Part shown: piece by piece, positions 45,385-55,316 of the stretch
How the letters are laid out: every line of letters begins with the position of its first letter
How positions within the stretch are numbered: position 1 is the first letter of the stretch
NCBI RefSeq assembly: GCF_003201855.1
Contig: NZ_QJKI01000012.1
Span: 38,095-102,094 of the forward strand
DNA: 64,000 nucleotides
Origin: Rivihabitans pingtungensis
Lineage (GTDB): Bacteria; Pseudomonadota; Gammaproteobacteria; Burkholderiales; Aquaspirillaceae
Direction of reading: 5' to 3'
Position numbers and translations under genes: made by a program
The notes under the pieces: generated by a model
Database searches by the model: none
Seen by the model: only the letters and a program-made list of their open reading frames with translations
Told to the model about the DNA's origin: nothing

Positions 45385-45605
45385 GATTAGGGCGGGGCTT
45401 CGCCCCACACCCGACCCCTTTTCTTTGTCTCGCCAAAGAATAGGGGGAAAAGCAAGGCAACCCGGGACGCGCGTCCGTCCCTGCGGGCCGGATGCCCTGT
45501 GCTTCTCGACAACCGGGGCCACCCCAAACATATGAGCGGATGGGGGGGCCCGGTTTTCTGCGGTGCTCGGCGCGCTTTACGGGGGGTAAACCGGCTAAGC
45601 GCAAC
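45385..45605 (-). repeat. Long dispersed non-coding repeat, copy 2 (inverted relative to copy 1)
   Basis: Reverse complement matches 23039-23290 in block order: TAGCCGGTTTACC, CCCCGTAAAGCGCGCCGAGCA, GAGAAGCACAGGGC, ACGCGCGTCCCGGG, TTCTTTGGCGAGACAAAGAA. It fills most of the 333-base gene-free stretch 45365-45697 between the DUF971 gene and ubiE. Middle parts differ in length between copies. Confidence 0.7.
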
Positions 45606-45697
45606 CGGCGGCGCATGAAATTAAAGCCTGGTGGATGGTGCAAGAGACAATTAGATGCCGCCAGGCCGATCTTATTGAAAATGACGGGATAACAATC

Positions 45698-46432
45698 ATG
45701 GCAGAACAAACGCATTTCGGTTTCCAGACGGTGGATGCCGCGCAGAAGGCCGGCAAGGTGGCTGAGGTGTTTCACTCGGTGGCCAATAAATACGATGTGA
45801 TGAACGATTTCATGTCTGCCGGCATGCACCGTGTGTGGAAGCGTTTCACCCTGGACACCGCCGGGGTGCGGCCGGGGCAGAAGGTGTTGGATATTGCCGG
45901 CGGCACCGGGGATCTGGCGCGCGGCTGGGCCAAGCGGGTGGGGCGCAGTGGCGAGGTGTGGTTGACGGACATCAACAGCTCGATGCTGACCGTGGGCCGC
46001 GACCGTCTGGCCGATGAGGGGGTGTTGTTGCCGGTGGCCTTGGCCGATGCCGAGAAACTGCCCTTCCCCAGCAATTATTTTGATTTGGTGTCGGTGGCGT
46101 TTGGCTTGCGCAATATGACCCACAAAGAGGGCGCGCTGGCAGAGATGCTGCGCGTGCTCAAACCGGGCGGCAAGTTGCTGGTGCTGGAGTTTTCCCAGGT
46201 GTGGGGGCCGTTGAAGCCGGCGTATGATCTGTATTCGTTCAAGGCCTTGCCGCTGATGGGCAAGCTGGTGGCCAACGATGCCGAGAGCTACCGCTATCTG
46301 GCTGAGTCCATCCGCATGCACCCGGACCAGGACACCCTCAAGCAGATGATGCTGGACGTGGGGTTTGGCAAGGTGGATTACCACAACCTCAGCGCCGGTG
46401 TGGTGGCGCTGCACAAGGGCTGGAAATTCTGA
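45698..46432 (+). CDS. ubiE: Demethylmenaquinone/2-polyprenyl-6-methoxy-benzoquinol methylase
   Basis: A protein of 244 residues starting [12 protein letters not shown], the canonical UbiE N-terminus. SAM-binding [17 protein letters not shown], the [20 protein letters not shown] block and [12 protein letters not shown] are present. It performs the C-methylation step of ubiquinone (and menaquinone, where made). The in-frame extension upstream runs into the repeat and was rejected. It starts the ubiE-ubiJ-ubiB group. Confidence 0.96.
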   Translation: MAEQTHFGFQTVDAAQKAGKVAEVFHSVANKYDVMNDFMSAGMHRVWKRFTLDTAGVRPGQKVLDIAGGTGDLARGWAKRVGRSGEVWLTDINSSMLTVGRDRLADEGVLLPVALADAEKLPFPSNYFDLVSVAFGLRNMTHKEGALAEMLRVLKPGGKLLVLEFSQVWGPLKPAYDLYSFKALPLMGKLVANDAESYRYLAESIRMHPDQDTLKQMMLDVGFGKVDYHNLSAGVVALHKGWKF

Positions 46433-46466
46433 CCCCCGCCGGCGCGCGCGCCGGGCGGTCTTTTTT
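46431..46466 (+). terminator. Terminator-like hairpin between ubiE and ubiJ
   Basis: A GC-only palindrome CCGGCGCGCGCGCCGG (46439-46454), flanked by outer GACC/GGTC complementarity, followed by T6 (46461-46466). It begins inside the ubiE stop codon and ends 12 bases before the ubiJ ATG, so it must attenuate rather than fully stop transcription unless ubiJ has an unseen promoter inside ubiE. Confidence 0.7.
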
Positions 46467-46478
46467 GCGAGGTTTGCC

Positions 46479-47075
46479 ATGAATCGCCCGCAACTGGCTG
46501 TGTTGAATCATTTGCTGGCCCAGCAAGAGGGCGTGCGCCAACGCTTGGCGGAGCACGCGGGCCGGCGCTTTCGGGTGGAGTTGCCGCCGCTTGGCGTCAG
46601 CGCCGTGGTGTTGGCGGATGGCTTTGCTGGCCAGACCGATGGCGAGCCAGAAGCCCGCGTGCGCTTGTCCAGTTCGCTGCTGGTCAAGCGCCTGACCGGC
46701 GGCGAGCCGGGCGCCGGCGATGTGCAGCTGGATGGCGACGCCGAGCTGGGCCTGGCGCTGGCGCGCATTCTGGCCGACTTGCGCTGGGACGCGGTGGAAG
46801 ACTTGTCGCGAGTGGTCGGCGATGTGGCCGCCTACCGCGCCGAGCGCTGGCTGCGCGGCGCGCTGGGGGTAAAGGGCGAGGCGGCCTGGCGACTGGCCAG
46901 TGCGTACGCCGAACACCTGAAAGAAGAAACCCCCTTGCTGTGCAAGCGCACCCAGGTGGACGCCTGGCATGGCCAGGTGGACGCCCTGCGCGACGACGTG
47001 GCGCGCGCCGACAAACGGCTGGCGCGGCTGGAAGCCCTGCTGGCCGCGCGCCTGCCGGCGCCGACGGCCAAATAA
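46479..47075 (+). CDS. ubiJ: Ubiquinone biosynthesis accessory factor UbiJ (SCP2 domain)
   Basis: A protein of 198 residues. The N-terminal SCP2-like lipid-binding domain (about 5-115, with AVVLADGFAGQTDG and GDVQLDGDAELGLALARIL) is followed by a helical C-terminus with a coiled coil (WHGQVDALRDDVARADKRLA). UbiJ binds ubiquinone intermediates and organises the cytosolic Ubi complex. The position between ubiE and ubiB is diagnostic. Sequence similarity alone is modest, as is normal for UbiJ. Confidence 0.9.
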   Translation: MNRPQLAVLNHLLAQQEGVRQRLAEHAGRRFRVELPPLGVSAVVLADGFAGQTDGEPEARVRLSSSLLVKRLTGGEPGAGDVQLDGDAELGLALARILADLRWDAVEDLSRVVGDVAAYRAERWLRGALGVKGEAAWRLASAYAEHLKEETPLLCKRTQVDAWHGQVDALRDDVARADKRLARLEALLAARLPAPTAK

Positions 47076-47181
47076 GCGTCGTGTGACCTCTTCTTAGCGT
47101 GGTGTATCGTGTCGGTGCGCGCCAAGCTCTGCCTGGTGCGTGAAACCCGCGAGATGCCTTGCGCCAAGCCTGGCGAACACC

Positions 47182-47265
47182 ACCCAGCGAAGCATTTCTA
47201 GCGAGGTGCGCGCAGACAACGGCAAGGCAGTGCCACAACGCCAGGGAGGCTTTGTGAGCGACGCT
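47182..47265. repeat. Intergenic dispersed repeat, copy C
   Basis: Parallel to copy B (15394-15488): ACCCAGCG, GCAGACA, CCACAACGCCAG, GGAGG-like run, TTTGTGAGCG and ACGCT. It sits in the 285-base gap between ubiJ and ubiB. Confidence 0.6.
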
Positions 47266-47360
47266 GAGTGTGTTGGCGGCGTCACCGCCGTGCCGCCATA
47301 TCGTGCATCTGGGTGCCCCGCCCAACCCCGCCGGCCGTATGCCGGCTTGAGCCTGTGATC

Positions 47361-48875
47361 ATGCGATTTTCTCGTTTCACCACCATTTTCCGCACCTTGC
47401 ACCGTTACGGCCTGGACGAGTTTTTCGTCAACCATTCGCGGCTGCGGGTGATTCATCTGTTCCTGCGCTGGCTGCCGCTGCCGCGCGATGTGTCCGAACC
47501 GCTGCCGCGCCGGGTGCGGCTGGCGCTGGAAAGCCTGGGGCCGATTTTTGTCAAATTCGGCCAGGTGCTGTCCACCCGCCGCGACCTGCTGCCACCGGAA
47601 TACGCCGACGAGCTGGCGCTGTTGCAGGATCGGGTGGCGCCGTTTCCGGGCAGCCAGGCGCGCCAGGTGATCGAAGCCAGCCTGGGCAAGTCGGTCTATG
47701 AGGCGTTTGCCGAGTTTGACGAAACGCCGATTGCCAGCGCCTCGGTGGCGCAGGTGCACAAGGCGCGCCGCCACGACGGCCGCCAGGTGGCGGTGAAGGT
47801 GCTGCGCCCCGGCATCCTGCCGGTGATCGAGCAGGATCTGGCGCTGCTGCGCGCGCTGGCCGGCTGGGCCGAGCGCTTGCTGGTGGACGGCAAGCGTCTG
47901 CGCCCGCGCGAAGTGGTGGCCGAATTTGACAAATACCTGCACGACGAGCTGGACCTGATGCACGAGGCCGGCAATGCCTCGCAGCTGCGCCGCAACTTTA
48001 CCGACTCGCCGATGCTGATCGTGCCGGAAGTGTTCTGGGACACCAGCACCCGCGACGTGCTGACGCTGGCGTGGATGGACGGCATTCCGGTGGGGCAGAT
48101 CGACCGCCTGCGCGAGGCTGGGGTGGATTTGAAGCAGCTGAGCCGCTTTGGCGTGGAGATTTTTTTCACCCAGGTGTTTCGTCACGGGTTTTTCCATGCC
48201 GACATGCACCCCGGCAATATCCTGGTGGCGGCGGACGGGCGCTATATCGCGCTGGATTTTGGCATCGTCGGCAGCCTGACCGACTACGACAAGCACTATC
48301 TGGCGGTGAACTTCCTGGCGTTTTTCAACCGCGACTACAAGCGGGTAGCCACCGCGCATATCGAATCCGGCTGGGTGCCGAAAGACACTCGGGTAGAAGA
48401 GCTGGAGGCCGCGGTGCGCACGGTGTGCGAACCGATTTTTGATCGGCCATTGTCAGAAATCTCGTTTGGCTATGTGCTGCTGCGGCTGTTTGAAACCAGC
48501 CGGCGCTTTAATGTGGAAATCCAGCCGCAGCTGGTGTTGCTGCAAAAAACCCTGCTGAATATCGAAGGCCTGGGCCGCCAGCTCGACCCGGATCTGGACC
48601 TGTGGCAAACCGCCAAGCCATTTTTGGTAAAGTGGATGAACGAGCAAATCGGCTGGCGCGGGCTGTTGCGCAATCTGCGCGACGAAGCGCCGCAATGGGC
48701 CAGCCTGCTGCCGGCGATTCCGCGCCGGCTGAACGAGGCGCTGTCAGCAGACACCCGCGATGTGTTGATTCAGGGTTATGTGACCTTGTTGCGCGAGCAA
48801 AAGCGCCAGAACATGCTGCTGATGGCGCTGGTGGCGCTGCTGGCGGCGGGTTTGCTGGGGCTGTGGCTGCGCTGA
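47361..48875 (+). CDS. ubiB: UbiB family atypical kinase for ubiquinone biosynthesis
   Basis: A protein of 504 residues. The KxGQ motif is in [27 protein letters not shown] contains the nucleotide-binding lysine; [11 protein letters not shown] and ALDFGIVG are the catalytic blocks. Two C-terminal membrane helices ([19 protein letters not shown]) anchor it at the inner membrane. It is an ATPase/kinase-like protein needed for early ubiquinone steps, probably by extracting precursors from the membrane. Separated from ubiJ by repeat copy C and a small GCCGGC hairpin. Confidence 0.96.
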   Translation: MRFSRFTTIFRTLHRYGLDEFFVNHSRLRVIHLFLRWLPLPRDVSEPLPRRVRLALESLGPIFVKFGQVLSTRRDLLPPEYADELALLQDRVAPFPGSQARQVIEASLGKSVYEAFAEFDETPIASASVAQVHKARRHDGRQVAVKVLRPGILPVIEQDLALLRALAGWAERLLVDGKRLRPREVVAEFDKYLHDELDLMHEAGNASQLRRNFTDSPMLIVPEVFWDTSTRDVLTLAWMDGIPVGQIDRLREAGVDLKQLSRFGVEIFFTQVFRHGFFHADMHPGNILVAADGRYIALDFGIVGSLTDYDKHYLAVNFLAFFNRDYKRVATAHIESGWVPKDTRVEELEAAVRTVCEPIFDRPLSEISFGYVLLRLFETSRRFNVEIQPQLVLLQKTLLNIEGLGRQLDPDLDLWQTAKPFLVKWMNEQIGWRGLLRNLRDEAPQWASLLPAIPRRLNEALSADTRDVLIQGYVTLLREQKRQNMLLMALVALLAAGLLGLWLR

Positions 48876-48897
48876 ATCGGGTCGGCTGCGCTTGCGG

Positions 48898-49497
48898 CTA
48901 CGGCAGCAGCCGAATCGCCATCTTGGCCGGGCTGGTGCTGGTGGCCCAGCAATCCACCGTGGTGGGCGAGTAGCTGCTGGCGTCCGAGCGGATCAGCCCG
49001 GTGGCGGGATTCAGGTCATCCATCTGTTTTTCCAGCTGACAGAGCATACGACTGTCCACCGCCAGCGAATACAAGAAGGTATTGCTGGGCGGAAAGCGAT
49101 CGGCATCGGTGGCGTCAATCGCGTCGCCCGTGCGAACCTCCCATTCGGCGCCGATCGCGTTTTTCTTTTCCGACAGCGGCAGAATATTGGTGCTGTTGAG
49201 CAGGCTCCAGAATGACGATTGCTCGGCGGCACTGCTCAGCGTGATGTCTTTGGCCGCGGTGCAATTGCCCACCTGTAAAGTATTGGCGCTGGTGCAGCCA
49301 TCACCGGGATAAAAGCCGTATTTCTCGAAAAAAATATTCATTGCCGCACTGATTTTGCCGTATTGGGCCTGCACACTCTTGACCTTGGCCCCGTCGATCA
49401 GCTCGCGCCCCTTGAAGGTCATGCCCAGCACCAGGCCAATAATCACCAGCGCAATGGCCAGTTCCACCAGGGTAAAGCCGCGTTGTGCGTGATGCAT
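48898..49497 (-). CDS. Type II secretion/type IV pilin-like pseudopilin (GspG-like)
   Basis: A protein of 199 residues. The prepilin cleavage site is QRG|FTLVELAIALVIIGLVLG, with Glu5 of the mature form present. The long alpha1 helix and a region with cysteines (GDGCTSANT, VGNCTAA) follow. It should be processed by prepilin peptidase and assembled in the inner membrane into a pseudopilus or pilus tip. It is the last of three such genes behind a deacetylase-family gene. ATG 49497 has an AAGGAAACC site; the longer frame is unsupported. No secretin or ATPase genes are near. Confidence 0.88.
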   Translation of the reverse strand: MHHAQRGFTLVELAIALVIIGLVLGMTFKGRELIDGAKVKSVQAQYGKISAAMNIFFEKYGFYPGDGCTSANTLQVGNCTAAKDITLSSAAEQSSFWSLLNSTNILPLSEKKNAIGAEWEVRTGDAIDATDADRFPPSNTFLYSLAVDSRMLCQLEKQMDDLNPATGLIRSDASSYSPTTVDCWATSTSPAKMAIRLLP

Positions 49498-49532
49498 GAG
49501 GGTTTCCTTTTTTCTGATGTCGGCAACAAGAT

Positions 49533-50291
49533 TCAAGGCAGGCGACCGGCGCTGACCAGTGCATGCAATAGCAAGGGCGCAGGAATGGCTTCCAGCACAT
49601 CATCACTGTCCACGCCCGGATTTGTCGGGCCATAAAACGGCTTGGGTGCGCCATTGCTGCCCAGATCGCGCCCGGCGGTGACGATATTCAATTGTTCCCC
49701 ACTGCTGGCGCTGGCGCCAGGCAGCGCCTGTCCCAGTGCGTCCCAGCCGCCGTAGCCATTGGCCCCGTGCGACAACACCAGTGCCGCCAGCCGCGTTTGC
49801 TGCACCGCAGCCGGTGGCGTGGCGCTGGCAGTCAGATGCACATACCAGGCGGCCTCGGCCAACTCTGCCGCACTGCTGGCCTGAGGATACGCCAATTGGC
49901 TGACAGGCTGGCTGTACCGTGCAGCCACCGCATAGCTGTAGCGGTGGCCCCAGGCATCCAGCGCGGGCGCACCCAGGGTCTTCCAGGGCAGCACGCCGGC
50001 CTGACGCTGGCAGGGCATGCCAGTATCCGGCAGGGCCAATCCGGCTTGGGCGTGGCTGTCCGCCAAGGCAGGGTCGGCCGGACAGGGCAAACGGCCATGG
50101 CTCATGGCGTAGCCCAGCAAGCCCTGGCGAATGGCCGCCAGCGCAGCACGGGTGTCCTGCTGGCGTTGATGGGTGCGCAGCTGTTGCAGCGGGCCCAATA
50201 ACCCGGTCAGCATCACACCCAATACCGCCAGGGCAATTGCCAACTCCACCAGACTGAAGCCGGCCTCTGCCGACGCAACGCTTGACGCCAT
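49533..50291 (-). CDS. Prepilin-like protein with N-terminal methylation motif
   Basis: A protein of 252 residues with EAG|FSLVELAIALAVLGVML as the cleavage/methylation motif. The soluble part is unusual in length and low in conserved features; RQGLLGYAMSHGRLPCPAD is typical of larger minor pilins or pseudopilins. The ATG at 50291 has a GGGTGA ribosome site; a GTG at 50300 is the alternative. It lies 35 bases upstream of the GspG-like gene. Confidence 0.82.
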   Translation of the reverse strand: MASSVASAEAGFSLVELAIALAVLGVMLTGLLGPLQQLRTHQRQQDTRAALAAIRQGLLGYAMSHGRLPCPADPALADSHAQAGLALPDTGMPCQRQAGVLPWKTLGAPALDAWGHRYSYAVAARYSQPVSQLAYPQASSAAELAEAAWYVHLTASATPPAAVQQTRLAALVLSHGANGYGGWDALGQALPGASASSGEQLNIVTAGRDLGSNGAPKPFYGPTNPGVDSDDVLEAIPAPLLLHALVSAGRLP

Positions 50292-50342
50292 GCCATTCAC
50301 CCATGAGATATGCGGCGCAACATGTGCAGAACGGATAGTCTG

Positions 50343-51659
50343 CTATACCGGGCATGCCGACGGCAATGGTGGAAAATACGTAATGACTTGGCTATCCAAG
50401 GCCGTATCCGCAGTGGCGGCAGGGCTGATGCGCCAGCAACGGGGATCACCATCAAACATCACATAGATGGCCGCGCCATCCTGCTGCAGCCGCAGGCTGG
50501 CCGCCCAGGTGTCCAGTTCAACGCTGGCCGGGCGATCCGGGTCATTGAGGTTGCGGTTATACGAGCCCGCCCACCACGCCGGCCAGCTCAGGCCGGAGGG
50601 CTGGCAAGGCTTCACCGCCACGGTATTGGCGTCCGGGCGCAGGCTGGCGCACCACGGCGAGGAGGTAAACGGAAACGGGTCGGGGTCCAGCAGCGAAGGC
50701 GTTGCCATGGCCGGCGGCACATCGGCGTAGCGCACGCTGGGCAGTGCGCCGTGGCTGCGCAATTGGCGGGCCAGAAAACGGGTGATCCAGCGGACAAGCT
50801 GCACCCGATAGTGCTCGACCTCGACATACAGCACGGTGTCGTTAAAGCCGGCGCGTGGGCTGGCCTGAACAAAGCGGTTATCGCCATCGTCGTTGCGGCC
50901 GCTGCCGCCGCAACGCGGGTCAGCACCCACCGGAAAACTCAGTCGGTCCAGGTAATCACTGCGCTGAAAACTGCCATCGCGGTGTTGTCCGGGCAAGGGC
51001 GGGCCAGCCGCGATCAGCAACCAGGCCACCCGGTCAGACAACACCTGGCCGCGGGCATCGCACACGGTCAGCCAGCCGCTGGTTTGATTGAGGGTGCGCA
51101 AGGTGATGGGCTGGCGATAGCGGGTGCTGTGTTCAAAGCGTCGGTCCATCACATTGGCCGACACCGCATACCACAAGCGCTGGCCATGGCCGTCACGCAG
51201 CATCGGCGCCAGCGCCATGTCGCGCGGGGCGTCCTGGGTCAGGCTGTCACAAGGGTTGGCGATAAACGGAATGCTCATGGCGGCACGCGCCTGCTCGCCC
51301 AGCTCGGGCAGCCAGCCCAGACGGCGCAAGTTGGCATCGCTGCCGCTCAGATGGGCGCCCTCGGTGGTGCAGGTGCTATACCCCAGGCCTTTGCGGTCGG
51401 GGTAGGGCAGTGCGCCGGGCTCGGTTTCAGCGCCGTGTGGGCTGTTCACCCACAGCGGCGGCGCAAACGCCCACGCCCAGAGTGCCGACTGGGCTTGCGC
51501 CAGCGCACGGGCATCCTGCTGACGCCGCCAGGCGGCGTCCTGCGCCGGAAACAGCCACCAGGGCGCCAAGGCCAGCATGCCCAGCGCCAGCAGGGCCACC
51601 ATCAGCAACAGGGCCGCGCCCTGCTGGCGTGGATCAACCGGCGGACAGCACCCGGACAT
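50343..51659 (-). CDS. Large PilX/pseudopilin-like membrane-anchored protein
   Basis: A protein of 438 residues (ATG 51659). RQQGAALLLMVALLALGMLALAP resembles the PilX-type start (QQGAALLV-like), giving one N-terminal membrane segment and no E5. The large soluble part has paired cysteines (YSTCTTEG, NPCDSL, DPRCGG) suggesting disulphides in the periplasm. The start overlaps the deacetylase gene by 26 bases, and the pseudopilin genes follow, so all four are one transcription unit. Function unknown; probably a minor (tip) component. Confidence 0.72.
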   Translation of the reverse strand: MSGCCPPVDPRQQGAALLLMVALLALGMLALAPWWLFPAQDAAWRRQQDARALAQAQSALWAWAFAPPLWVNSPHGAETEPGALPYPDRKGLGYSTCTTEGAHLSGSDANLRRLGWLPELGEQARAAMSIPFIANPCDSLTQDAPRDMALAPMLRDGHGQRLWYAVSANVMDRRFEHSTRYRQPITLRTLNQTSGWLTVCDARGQVLSDRVAWLLIAAGPPLPGQHRDGSFQRSDYLDRLSFPVGADPRCGGSGRNDDGDNRFVQASPRAGFNDTVLYVEVEHYRVQLVRWITRFLARQLRSHGALPSVRYADVPPAMATPSLLDPDPFPFTSSPWCASLRPDANTVAVKPCQPSGLSWPAWWAGSYNRNLNDPDRPASVELDTWAASLRLQQDGAAIYVMFDGDPRCWRISPAATADTALDSQVITYFPPLPSACPV

Positions 51660-52620
51660 GGGCGGCGACACTGCGCGCCAGCGCGGACAGATCGTAGCCG
51701 CCCTCCAGCACCGAGACAATGCGGCCTTCGCAATAGGTGCGCGCCACACGCATCAGCTGACGGGTGACCCATTCGTAGTCGGATTCGGTCAGGCCCATCG
51801 AGCCCATTTCGTCTTCGCGGTGGGCGTCAAAGCCGGCGGAGATAAACAGCATCTGCGGCTGGAAAGCTTCCAGATTGGGCAGCCAGGCCATTTCCACTGC
51901 TTCACGGAAGGCGGAACTGCCGCTGCCGGCCTTCATCGGCACATTATGCATGTTCGGGCCCAGCGGCACGTCGCCACAGTAGGGGTAGAACGGATGCTGG
52001 AAGATCGACACCATCATCACGCGCGGGTCGTTCTGGAAGATTTCTTCGGTGCCGTTGCCGTGGTGCACGTCAAAGTCGATGATGGCCACGCGCTCCAGGC
52101 CGTGCTGCGACAGCGCGTGCGCAGCGGCAATGGCGACGTTATTGTAAAAACAGAAGCCCATCGACTTGGCCGATTCGGCGTGGTGGCCAGGCGGGCGGAT
52201 GCTGCAAAAGGCATTGGGCGCCAGGCCTTCGCATACCATGTCCACTGCCTTGACCGCGCCGCCCGCCGCGCGGCGCGCGGCGCGCAGGGTGTGCGCCATC
52301 ATGGCGGTATCAGGATCCACGCGATAGGTGCCGCTGGCCGGCGTGCTGGCTTCCAGCGATTCCAGGTAGTGCGGCGGATGCACGCGGGCGAGTTGCTGGT
52401 CGGTGACTTCCGGCGCCTCGACTTCGTGCAGTTCGTCGTACAGTTGCGAGGCCATCAGTTGGTCACGGATGGCAATCAGCCGCTCGGGGCATTCCGGGTG
52501 GCCTTCGCCCACATTGTGCAGCAGGCAATCCTGGTGGGTGATGAAGGCGGTCAGACCGGAACTGGGGAGTTGTTTTTTAATCCACGTCAACAATTGACTG
52601 CTTCCTGATAGTTCGTCCAT
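51634..52620 (-). CDS. Histone deacetylase family (class II, AcuC/acetoin-utilisation-like) deacetylase
   Basis: A protein of 328 residues from ATG 52620. Deacetylase markers are the GHPECPERL motif, RPPGHHAE with the catalytic His pair, zinc ligands in IDFDVHHGNGTEEIF and SAGFDAHREDEMG, and the EGGYDL loop. It should remove acetyl groups from lysine side chains or small polyamine-like amides. A Pat-type lysine acetyltransferase is encoded at 58428-61100, making the two natural opposites. The start is uncertain: an earlier ATG at 52677 is in frame, and conserved sequence begins near LTAFITHQD. Confidence 0.93.
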   Translation of the reverse strand: MDELSGSSQLLTWIKKQLPSSGLTAFITHQDCLLHNVGEGHPECPERLIAIRDQLMASQLYDELHEVEAPEVTDQQLARVHPPHYLESLEASTPASGTYRVDPDTAMMAHTLRAARRAAGGAVKAVDMVCEGLAPNAFCSIRPPGHHAESAKSMGFCFYNNVAIAAAHALSQHGLERVAIIDFDVHHGNGTEEIFQNDPRVMMVSIFQHPFYPYCGDVPLGPNMHNVPMKAGSGSSAFREAVEMAWLPNLEAFQPQMLFISAGFDAHREDEMGSMGLTESDYEWVTRQLMRVARTYCEGRIVSVLEGGYDLSALARSVAAHVRVLSAG

Positions 52621-52905
52621 TTGTAGAAAGGGCCACGACTTCCCCGTGCACGCCCTGGCCAGCGGTCGCGTCCGCACGCCAGCGCCCGCCCGGAAAGGGA
52701 ACAGGGAGCGACATCAACGAAACGCCAGCGGATGACAGCGTCGTCAGCCTTTCCGACTGCGCGCTGTTCGGTTTATCACCTTGATCCTGCGCAGAAAACC
52801 CGGAGGGCTGCACGGTCAGGCTTATGATTTTTGGATGAATCCAAGTGTGCGCTGAATGTCGAAAAAATGCAATCGTTCAGCCCGGGATTGCGCCAGGCCA
52901 GATGC

Positions 52906-52945
52906 GCCACGCCCCGCCGGGCGGAAAAGCCGGGCGGGGCGTGGC
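52906..52945 (-). terminator. Strong hairpin downstream of rpoS, terminator-like without a T run
   Basis: A 13-base stem, GCCACGCCCCGCC (52906-52918) with GGCGGGGCGTGGC (52933-52945), starting 22 bases beyond the rpoS stop. No T tract follows on the minus strand, so it may protect the 3' end or act with Rho. Nothing else was recognised in the 346-base stretch 52621-52966. Confidence 0.5.
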
Positions 52946-52966
52946 AAAGTGAGGCACAACAGCAGA

Positions 52967-53923
52967 TCAGAGCAGCATGTCTTTGGAGACGCCCTTGCGC
53001 CGCAACAGCCGGCGCAGGGTTTCCAGGCCTTCGATCTGGATTTGCCGCACCCGCTCGCGGGTCAGGCTCATGCTGGCGGCCAGTTCTTCCAGCGTGCAGA
53101 TTTCGTAGCCATTCAAGCCATAGCGGCGCTCGATCACTGTGCGTTGCTTGTCATTAAGCTGTTGCAGCCACTCGCGCACATAGCGCTCGATTTCGGCGTT
53201 GTGCAGCAGCTCATCTGGCTCTTCCTGCTGCTCGTCGGGGATGGATTCACCCACAGTCAGCATCGGGTCGATGTCCAGCGGCGCATCCAGCGAGGCCACC
53301 CGTTCGTTCAGGCTGAGGATGCGGCGGACCTCTTCCACGGGTTTGTCGACCAGATGGGAGATTTCCTCCAGCGTCGGCTCGCGCCCGGCCTGCATTTCCA
53401 GATGGCGCTGGGCGCGCAGACAGACGTTCAGCTCTTTGATCACATGAACAGGCAGGCGAATGGTGCGCGACTGGTTCATGATCGCCCGCTCGATGCTCTG
53501 CCGAATCCACCAGGTAGCGTAGGTGGAAAAGCGGAACCCGCGTTCGGGGTCGAATTTTTCCAGCGCGTGCATCAGGCCGATATTGCCTTCCTCGATCAGG
53601 TCGAGCAGCGGCAGGCCCCGGTTGATGTAGTGCTTGGCGATGTTCACCACCAAGCGCAAATTGTGCTCAATCATGCGCTGACGCGCAGCGAAATCGCCTT
53701 GTACCACGCGGCGGCACAGGGCTTTTTCTTCGTCGGCGCTCAAGAGCGCATTGTGGCCGATGTCGTTCAGATAAATCTGGGTGACATCGGCGAGCTCGTC
53801 CATGCTGGCGAACGAGGAATCGGCAACGTCCTCGCTGGTGTCGGCGTCAGCGACGGCCTCCTCCAGCGGTTCTTCCAGATCCGACACTTCTTCGTCATGG
53901 AGGCTGTCGATACTGTGGCTCAT
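52967..53923 (-). CDS. rpoS: RNA polymerase sigma factor RpoS (sigma-38)
   Basis: A protein of 318 residues. An acidic N-terminus leads to region 1.2 ([20 protein letters not shown]), region 2 with the core-binding and -10 reading [35 protein letters not shown], and region 4.2 ([20 protein letters not shown]). It directs stationary-phase and general stress transcription. Start ATG 53923 has an AAGGGGAC site. It lies behind nlpD, which in other bacteria carries an rpoS promoter. Confidence 0.97.
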   Translation of the reverse strand: MSHSIDSLHDEEVSDLEEPLEEAVADADTSEDVADSSFASMDELADVTQIYLNDIGHNALLSADEEKALCRRVVQGDFAARQRMIEHNLRLVVNIAKHYINRGLPLLDLIEEGNIGLMHALEKFDPERGFRFSTYATWWIRQSIERAIMNQSRTIRLPVHVIKELNVCLRAQRHLEMQAGREPTLEEISHLVDKPVEEVRRILSLNERVASLDAPLDIDPMLTVGESIPDEQQEEPDELLHNAEIERYVREWLQQLNDKQRTVIERRYGLNGYEICTLEELAASMSLTRERVRQIQIEGLETLRRLLRRKGVSKDMLL

Positions 53924-53976
53924 GCTATGTCCCCTTGCTCCCCATGCTGCCCGCCAGCGACACACGCTGGCATGGA

Positions 53977-55296
53977 TCAGGGAGCGTTACCCAGATATTT
54001 TTGCGGGTCAACAGGCTTGCCGAAGCGCCGGATCTCGAAGTGCAGCTTGACCTGATCGGCGTCGGAGTTGCCCATCTCCGCAATTTTTTGCCCCTTGGTG
54101 ACGACTTGGCCTTCCTTGACCAGCAACTGGCTGTTATGCGCGTAGGCGGTCAGGAAAGTCTTGTTATGCTTGATGATGATCAGCTTACCGTAGCCACGCA
54201 GGCCCGAACCACTGTACACCACCCGGCCTTTGGCCGAGGCCAGCACCGGCTGGCCGGTTTTGCCGCCGATGTCGATACCTTTATTGTTGTCGGTGAAGCG
54301 GTTGATCACCTTACCCTGCGTTGGCCAACCCCAACTGGCCACATCTTCTTCACCTGCCTGGGCGCTGGCGGCCGGCTCTGCAACGGTCGGCGCACGAGGC
54401 GCTTCAGTATTCTTGCTGCTGTCGCGTTCTTTGTCCTTGCCCAGCTTGTCTTTGTCGACGGCTTTGCTATCGACTTTATTATCTTTCTCGGTTTTGCTGG
54501 CCGGCTTGTCTGCCTTGGCCTGTTTTTCGGTCTTGCTGTCGCTACGTGCCTCGCTCTTGTCCGCGGATTTGTCTGCTGGCGCGGCTTCTGCCACCGAGCC
54601 AATCTTGCGCACGGCTTCAGCCGAATACGGCAGCTTGACCGCCTTGGGGCCATGACGAGCGCCGGCATCAGCCACCGGCGGGGTAGGCGCCGGTTTTTCT
54701 GCGGCCGGGGCCGCAGCAGGCGCCACCGCCACACTGCGTGCAGGCGCAGGCTCGGCAGGCGGGGTCAGCCGCAACACCTGATCTACCTTGATGACCCCCG
54801 GGTCATCGAGTTGGTTCCAGGCAGCAATATCACGGTAATCCTGGCCGTAGTTCAGGGCAATACTGTACAACGTGTCGCCAGCCTTGACCTTGTAGCTGTC
54901 CGGTCGATCATCGTCCGGATCGCGACTGGAAGGCGCCCGCGAGCCCATCGGCACGGGTGTCGGCGCAGGCGCAGCTTGCGACGAATTCATTGGATAGGCG
55001 GGAATATGCGTACTGCTGGCCGTAGTCGTGGTGCTGGTGCTGCTGGCCGGAGTGACCTTCACCGGGGCTTTGGCACGATACACGCTGACCTCACCCGCTG
55101 GTGCGGCCTGCACCGTCACCGCGCCCCGGCTGCCGCTGGCCATCGGCGCAGGCGGCGGAGTGTAGGCATCAGGGTAGGCCGTGGCCGGACGGGTCTGTCC
55201 GCCCTGCACAACCGGGGCAGGGCTTTGTGACAGCGCAGAACATCCGGACAGGGTCAGGCCAAGCACGGCAAGGTAGAACGGTTTAGCGGCTCGCAT
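53977..55296 (-). CDS. nlpD: NlpD: LysM and LytM (M23) domain lipoprotein, amidase activator
   Basis: A protein of 439 residues. Lipobox LTLSGC acylates the N-terminus. A LysM domain ([20 protein letters not shown]) begins near residue 133 and binds peptidoglycan. A Lys/Asp/Ser-rich linker precedes the LytM domain ([16 protein letters not shown] to [14 protein letters not shown]). The zinc ligands of active M23 enzymes are replaced (NKGID, LHFEIR), as in NlpD/EnvC, which activate amidases such as AmiC at the septum. Own promoter upstream; next gene is rpoS. Confidence 0.95.
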   Translation of the reverse strand: MRAAKPFYLAVLGLTLSGCSALSQSPAPVVQGGQTRPATAYPDAYTPPPAPMASGSRGAVTVQAAPAGEVSVYRAKAPVKVTPASSTSTTTTASSTHIPAYPMNSSQAAPAPTPVPMGSRAPSSRDPDDDRPDSYKVKAGDTLYSIALNYGQDYRDIAAWNQLDDPGVIKVDQVLRLTPPAEPAPARSVAVAPAAAPAAEKPAPTPPVADAGARHGPKAVKLPYSAEAVRKIGSVAEAAPADKSADKSEARSDSKTEKQAKADKPASKTEKDNKVDSKAVDKDKLGKDKERDSSKNTEAPRAPTVAEPAASAQAGEEDVASWGWPTQGKVINRFTDNNKGIDIGGKTGQPVLASAKGRVVYSGSGLRGYGKLIIIKHNKTFLTAYAHNSQLLVKEGQVVTKGQKIAEMGNSDADQVKLHFEIRRFGKPVDPQKYLGNAP

Positions 55297-55316
55297 AGTT
55301 CACTATCATTGAGTCA

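Noticed and set aside
45239..46480. Minus-strand frame of 413 codons across the DUF971 end, the repeat and ubiE
   Set aside because: It spans a repeat and two plus-strand genes; no domain recognised.
53977..55296. Active M23 endopeptidase
   Set aside because: The zinc-ligand positions are replaced (NKGID and LHFEIR), matching the inactive NlpD type.
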